Shown: positions 39,641 through 45,000 of the stretch, one piece after another
Position numbering within the stretch: the stretch's first letter is position 1
How the letters are laid out: every line of letters starts with the position of its first letter
NCBI GenBank assembly: GCA_012295275.1
Contig: CM022679.1
Span: forward strand, 21,836,610-21,881,609
Reading direction: 5' to 3'
Length of the DNA stretch: 45,000 nucleotides
DNA from: Chrysomallon squamiferum
Taxonomy: Eukaryota; Mollusca; Gastropoda; Neomphalida; Peltospiridae
Translations under genes and position numbers: made by a program
Notes under the pieces: generated by a model
What the model was told of the DNA's origin: nothing
The model's database searches: none
What the model saw: the letters and a program-made list of their open reading frames with translations, nothing else

Positions 39641-39705
<65 letters not shown>
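39641..39705. repeat. (CT)n microsatellite
   Basis: Pure CT run, preceded 30 bp upstream by (TA)n at about 39580-39607. Confidence 0.95.
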
Positions 39706-39709
<4 letters not shown>

Positions 39710-40505
39710 GTCATTACATATTGTATGTTATAGTAGTTGAATAATTTTATAAAAATTTTAAAAGTTTTCATTAAGTCCTACTGTAACCTGTGCTTCTACA
39801 AATAACATCTAACACTTCCTTATTTGTTTCTTTCTTCTTTACTTTCTTTACTCCATCTTCTAACATTTTATTTTTACTTTTAACGATTCAGCATTCACCT
39901 GCGTTTTCGTCAACATTTGGAGAGCATGTAACCAATACAAAAGAACCAGGATTTCAATTTAGTTTTCGTAATGTGTGTATACGTTTCACTCAAAAGACTA
40001 ACACGTTAATTCTCACATAACAAATACTCCATTCACATAGCTCTATTTTTTATTTTATTTTTTTTTTTATAGCTATTTAATCTCGTGAATTTGACCATTT
40101 CAACACCAACACCAACACCAACACATAAATTGTCCTTTTAGAAAAGCGAGGGGGAAAAAATCAAAAAAGAGGGTGGGGGTGTGCGAACCGTCATGCTTGT
40201 ACATGTAGGTGAGGAATACAATGGACGCTGAGTTTTTAAGATTTCGCAACTGAAACACAATACCGTGCAAAGTGTCAACAGTATTGTCTCTGAATACGAT
40301 CATGTTACAGCATTTATTTTATTATTATTATTTTTTTTTTTTAAATGTCTCTTTTACGCCTTACCCCCTATATAGATGATTGGATAATATAAAAAAAAAA
40401 AAAATTAAAAAAAAAATCGATTGATGTATGTAGAGTAAATAATGAAATCAGCATAAAATTACTTCAGCATTACCCCACCGTGCTGTTTGGGTATGCGGTT
40501 TTCGA

Positions 40506-40636
40506 GACGCTTCGTTGATCACAGGAGCCATTCCTATTGATACCCACGCATATTGGAGTATTTCATTGTCCAATCAGAACTGAGAGACTGGCTTACCTGG
40601 TGTGGTTTGTCTCTACAAAGATGTATGTTTAATTAG

Positions 40637-40686
<50 letters not shown>

Positions 40687-40740
40687 CTGTATCTATGTAT
40701 GTATATCAATAGGAATGGCTCCTGTGATCAACGAAGCGTC
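40506..40740. repeat. Perfect 37-bp inverted repeat with 161-bp loop
   Basis: The left arm, 40506-40542 (starts GACGCTTCGTTGATC), is exactly complementary to the right arm, 40704-40740 (ends GATCAACGAAGCGTC). The loop carries a (GT)n tract at 40641-40682. The arms are not low complexity, so this is not chance pairing. Confidence 0.9.
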
Positions 40741-41181
40741 TGTACGTATGTGTGTATGTATGAACGTATGTATGTATGTATGTATGAACGTATGTCTGCA
40801 TATGTATGAATGTATATATCGCTCTGTTTATGAATATATGTATGTATGCATGTTTCTATGTAGGTGAGTGTGTATAAATGTATAGATGTGTGTATGTATA
40901 TTTGCGTGTAAATATGTAAATGCATATATATATGGATGGATGTGTACTTGTGTTTAAGTGTGTATATAGATATATACATATAGTTATGTTTGCACGTATG
41001 TTTTATATGTGTGTGTGTGCGTATCTTTATTTATGTATGTATGTTTGTATATTTATGTATGTATGTACAATCTGATTTCTCTTCATAAACTAATAATTGT
41101 TTTGTTCTTTTACTGTTCTGTTCAATTTCGCTTTATTTTATTAATGTTAATTTTCATTCTTCACATTTATTATACTTATAG

Positions 41182-41198
41182 TTATTATTATTATTATT

Positions 41199-41239
<41 letters not shown>

Positions 41240-41262
41240 TATTATTATTATTATTATTATTA
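41182..41262. repeat. (TTA)n(TCA)n(TTA)n trinucleotide array
   Basis: TTA units, about 13 TCA units, then TTA units again, a symmetric layout. The His/Tyr frame is an artefact. Confidence 0.95.
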
Positions 41263-41783
41263 ATTCATTTTTTCCCTACTTACAGTTCATCTAACATATC
41301 TAAACGTTACCCAGGGAACTCTCTTTTCGCCTAACTACTTTGAATGTGAAGTAAAATAAAAATGAAATAAAAATAACTTCCCGTTAAAAAAAAAAAAAAA
41401 AAAAAAAAAAATAGGATAAAGGCTTCAGTTTGCATATGACAGTATTCAAAACAGAAAAACAGGAGAAGAAAAAAAAAAATAGAGTAGTAATAAAATAAAG
41501 GGCAAAATTCCCCCGAGCTTTGTGACATTTTCAGTGGAGCGTGTCTGTGCCGCTTATAGCGTGGGGTTATCCAAATACCCCCACGTTCTTTATTGACAAA
41601 GAAATACCACGAAAAAATAAAAAAATAAAAGAAAAGAAAAAAAAGAAAAAAATACCTGGATAGCGGTAAACGGGTAGTAAAAAAAAAAAGACAGCAATTA
41701 TTTTCCCGTTAATGGTATCGCGAGTAGTAAAATAAAGTAATTATAAGATCACTTTGGACGACAGACGGGTAACGCTGCGACTT

Positions 41784-41807
41784 TGACCTTTGACCGTGTC
41801 ATGTGAC
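41784..41807 (-). promoter_or_regulatory. DR1 element next to a CLEAR/M-box-like motif
   Basis: TGACCTTTGACC at 41784-41795 is a strong DR1 on the minus strand. GTCATGTGAC follows within a few bases. Surrounding sequence to 41900 has higher GC than its flanks. No transcript is identifiable. Confidence 0.3.
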
Positions 41808-42288
41808 CAGACAAAACGAGAACAGTCATTTCAGTGTGATGTTTGTTTCGCCTTGACAATTCAAAATCCGCGTCCGAAAATAAGTATTGCGCCATGTTCC
41901 CATGTGATAGCGTCTTTTTTTTTTTTTTTTTTTTTTTTTTTTATTCTTTTTTTACTTTTTTTTTACTGTCGTTCTTTCTTTTTCTATTTTTTTATTTATA
42001 TTTATTTCTAAGGGAGAAGCTTACAAAAAGGTCATATCTATTCATAGATTTTGTGCTCGCGTTTACTAGAGAACTGAGCAATGGTTTTTAACAAAGAGAG
42101 ATATTACGGTCTGTTAAGTATCAGAATATATTATTACATGATGCGTGGGTTTATAAATAGACTTGTCATTCCCAAGAAAGAAGAAGAAGAAGTCTTTGGT
42201 CCGGTTTTAAATACAATAGTGAATGTGTTAAAATTGATTATTATTATTATTATTAATGTGAGACGATAAATAAATAAAGTTATTTATA

Positions 42289-42291
<3 letters not shown>

Positions 42292-42354
<63 letters not shown>

Positions 42355-42591
42355 TTGTACAAGTGAATGTATTTACGTAAATTATTTATTTAGTGATTGT
42401 TCTACTTGAGATGCACAATAAATCAGCTGTTTCCATGAATAAATGCTAGACTAAAATTTAAATTTAAATATTTTCTCACTGATTTTTCATATTATTTTCT
42501 AACTTCATATGATATACTGCTTAAAATAACAACTACAACAACAACAACAATAATAATATTAATAATAATAATAATAATTTACGAAGATAAG
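42292..42591 (-). repeat. Right arm of long inverted repeat
   Basis: Reverse complement of 38411-38748: (GA)n, AACTTGTACAAGT, the unique block, (CAA)n, (TAA)n, CGAAGATAAG. Flanks just outside the two arms (GATTGCTTA on the left, AGAGAATGA on the right) show no target-site duplication. Confidence 0.9.
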
Positions 42592-42979
42592 AGAGAATGA
42601 GAATTATTTACAAATCGGACAGTTACAAACACGGGTATCAATTGCTGTACTGTAATCGGTTCACCAGTCAAGCAATCAAACTATCAAGTAATCAAGTAAC
42701 AGATCAGATGTATGCAGTCAACACGAATGTAGTATAGAATTTCTCGTATTGCTTTTCTAACTGATCCGATTTTCTTGGTTAGTGTTACACACAGAAATAC
42801 TAACTTAAAAACAAGAACATAATATTATGTGCACGCACAGATATATATATATACACACATACACACATACACTTTATTTTTTAATCGTGGATTTACAAGT
42901 CCTCATTCTTCCTTACACAAATGTTAATTTGTAAAGTAGCTGTATCTGTTTATATCTTTCCATCTTACCATTCATCCAT

Positions 42980-43096
42980 TATTCCATCTATCTAATCTAT
43001 CTATCTATCCATCTATCTGTCTATCTATCTATCTATCCATCTGTCTATCCATCTATCTATCATCTATCTACCTATATCCATCTATCTGTCTATCTA

Positions 43097-43128
<32 letters not shown>

Positions 43129-43135
43129 TCTGTTC
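42980..43135. repeat. (CTAT)n tetranucleotide array
   Basis: CTAT/CTGT/CCAT units. Confidence 0.9.
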
Positions 43136-43615
43136 GTCTTTCTGATTATATGTCTGTCTGTATTCCTCTCTGTTTGTCCATCTGTTTATACATCCATATA
43201 ATCTGTCTTTCTGTCTGTATGAATTTTTATATAACTTTGTACTTTACATGTGTACTTGTGTCTGTCTATCTATCTACCAGATAAACACGCCCACATCACT
43301 TCAAACGTGAAACATTTTTTTTTTTTTCTCCGCTTTCATTCCGAAAAGGCGGTCTAAAAATTAATTGTGTCATACAGAAATAAATATGTCACTTCCCAAT
43401 ATCTGATTAAAAAGATACTTGAGATTATCAAAGACGGACTTTCCCCCTTCATCGCAACGCCAGGCATAATGTTTCGTGTTTTTAAGTTCACGCTCTATTA
43501 ACTCCGACATAATCGTGTCAGTGCTGGAGATAAATCATTAGATGTATACTCGTAGTGTCGTGAGTTTTCTAGGAATTTTACTTTTTCTTGGAATACAAGG
43601 CTTTGAGTTAAATAG

Positions 43616-43671
43616 AAAGAAAGGAAGGAAGAAAGAAAGAAAGAAAGGAAGGAAGGAAGGAAGGAAGAAAT
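43616..43671. repeat. (GGAA)n/(GAAA)n array
   Basis: GAAAG then GGAA units. Confidence 0.95.
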
Positions 43672-43739
43672 TAAAAACAAGAAATATACGAAGGAAAGGA
43701 GGAATGAAACGAAGCAAGAAAGAACGAACTTCGGGAGTA

Positions 43740-43795
43740 TTTGTTTGTTTGTTTGTTTGTTTGTTTGTTTGTTTGCTTGTTTGTTTTGTTTCTTT
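43740..43795. repeat. (TTTG)n array
   Basis: Near-perfect TTTG units. Confidence 0.95.
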
Positions 43796-44021
43796 AGTTA
43801 GTTGGTTATTAAAAGTTTGGTTTAAAAAACTCTGTCATTAACTTGTGTTATCAAATTAGTAAATTACTTTAGTGTTTTAAACACAGTTGATTAATTACTG
43901 ACATTTCATACGCCAGAGGCTATTCGGTACACGTGCACTAAACCTGACATTCAGATATAAATAAATAAATAAAAGAAACAGATAAGGACGCCTAATCTCT
44001 CTCTCTCTCTAACATATACCT

Positions 44022-44022
44022 G

Positions 44023-44053
<31 letters not shown>

Positions 44054-44116
44054 CTTTTTCTAAATATTTTGTATATACCTGTTTTTCTAAATCTATCTAT
44101 TTTTCTAAAATTAATA

Positions 44117-44186
<70 letters not shown>
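44022..44186. repeat. (CTAT)n followed by long (AT)n
   Basis: CTAT at 44022-44053 and a pure AT run at about 44120-44185. Confidence 0.95.
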
Positions 44187-44189
<3 letters not shown>

Positions 44190-44190
<1 letters not shown>

Positions 44191-44919
44191 TATATATAGA
44201 TATAGATTATATAGATATATATTCCATACGTATCTTGATTGTTCATTTAACAGATTATTATTTTACAAAAATAAGAAAAGTGCTATTTATAGGTCTTACC
44301 CAGCCCACACACTGGTAGTTCTTGCTGAATATTGTTTGACGTAGAAATATTAATGTGTTTGTTTTTCTTGGTTCTTTTTCACATCTCCAAGGAGTTATAT
44401 TTATAAATGATTATTAATAGATGTCTATAATTGGTATAGCACATAAATATCACTTCCATTGTTCAGAAACTGGAAAAAGTTTAGAATTTTGAAACGTTTC
44501 AAGGATTTCTGATAAATTGTTGAGTGACTGTGTATCATTTGTTTATGTGTTTGCGTGCGTGCGTATATGTGTGTGTATGTCTGTGTGTGCGTGCGTGTTT
44601 GTAATTAACATTTTCTGCAGAACAATTTGTAGCCGTGATTTACGACCCTGTGTGTTACCACGTCATTATTTACAAGACTACCGATATTGAATCAGCAGTC
44701 ATTTGAAAGTAATAAAAAATAATTGCACAATTCATCTACTGTGACACGGGCTGTTCTAAAAATAGCTCGCTACCTGGAACAGCAGGTATGTACACACGCC
44801 ATTTTTTTTTTTTTTCTTTTTAATTTTTTTTTTTTTTTTACACGAAAGGTGAGTGTAAATAGGTGAAGAAACTTCGACAAAGTTAGTATAAAACTGCGTC
44901 GTAATTTTTATAATTTATT

Positions 44920-44952
<33 letters not shown>

Positions 44953-45000
44953 CCCCCCATCTTCACAACGGCGCTGACTTAGCCGTTAAACAAACTACGC
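44190..45000. other. AT-rich right flank, no gene seen
   Basis: T-runs near 44802-44840 and 44920-44952. A MEF2-like CTAAAAATAG lies at 44756-44765. No coding exon was recognised. Confidence 0.45.

Noticed and set aside
38411-42591. Intact terminal-inverted-repeat transposon
   Set aside because: No target-site duplication at the arm boundaries and no transposase frame in the spacer. Kept only as a long inverted repeat.

Overview
The window looks like nuclear DNA from a large, AT-rich, microsatellite-loaded metazoan genome. A mollusc, perhaps a gastropod, is the best guess. The reasons are one intron-rich gene with GT-AG splice sites, 13 long (CT/GA)n tracts, many tri- and tetranucleotide arrays, and degenerate copies of a SINE that resembles one I recall from gastropod genomes (head like GTTTGTTTAACG, tail like GGATTGATCCTGCGA). 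The taxon is inferred from memory and was not searched.

One protein-coding gene can be supported. It is a five-exon, minus-strand Polycomb chromobox gene (CBX/Polycomb class, PRC1 subunit) with its coding span at 37771-22748. Exons 1-3 (37771-37706, 37472-37429, 37183-37118) encode the chromodomain. A 61-bp exon 4 (26001-25941) encodes a short Arg/Lys-rich linker. The last exon (23527-22748) encodes an acidic, Ser/Asn-rich region and the C-terminal Polycomb repressor box. All junctions have GT-AG sites and the phases join to a 338-residue reading frame. Intron 3 is about 11.1 kb and holds SINE copies, minisatellites and GC-richer islands. A CpG-dense segment with NRF1-like and CRE-like sites lies just upstream of the start codon.

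Layout: 1-22.4 kb is gene-free flank made of microsatellites, homopolymers, two minisatellites (37-bp period at 7.3 kb, 31-bp period at 14.2 kb), SINE fragments and a probable DNA-transposon relic at 18.9 kb. A 43-46 bp minisatellite at 22.40-22.63 kb sits just downstream of the CBX stop codon. 22.7-37.8 kb is the CBX gene. 37.8-45 kb is gene-free flank. It contains a long inverted repeat whose arms, about 300 bp each and 3.5 kb apart, are identical outside microsatellite length, and a perfect 37-bp inverted repeat (hairpin) at 40.5-40.7 kb.

Nearly all other open frames are translations of simple repeats (poly-Ser-Leu, Arg-Glu, Thr, Asn, Tyr-Ile) and are not annotated. I found no tRNA, rRNA, CRISPR array or intact transposase. 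The most interesting items are the divergent Polycomb gene (Tyr in the third aromatic-cage position, no GPKPK-like basic motif, Cys-containing Pc box) and the long inverted repeat.
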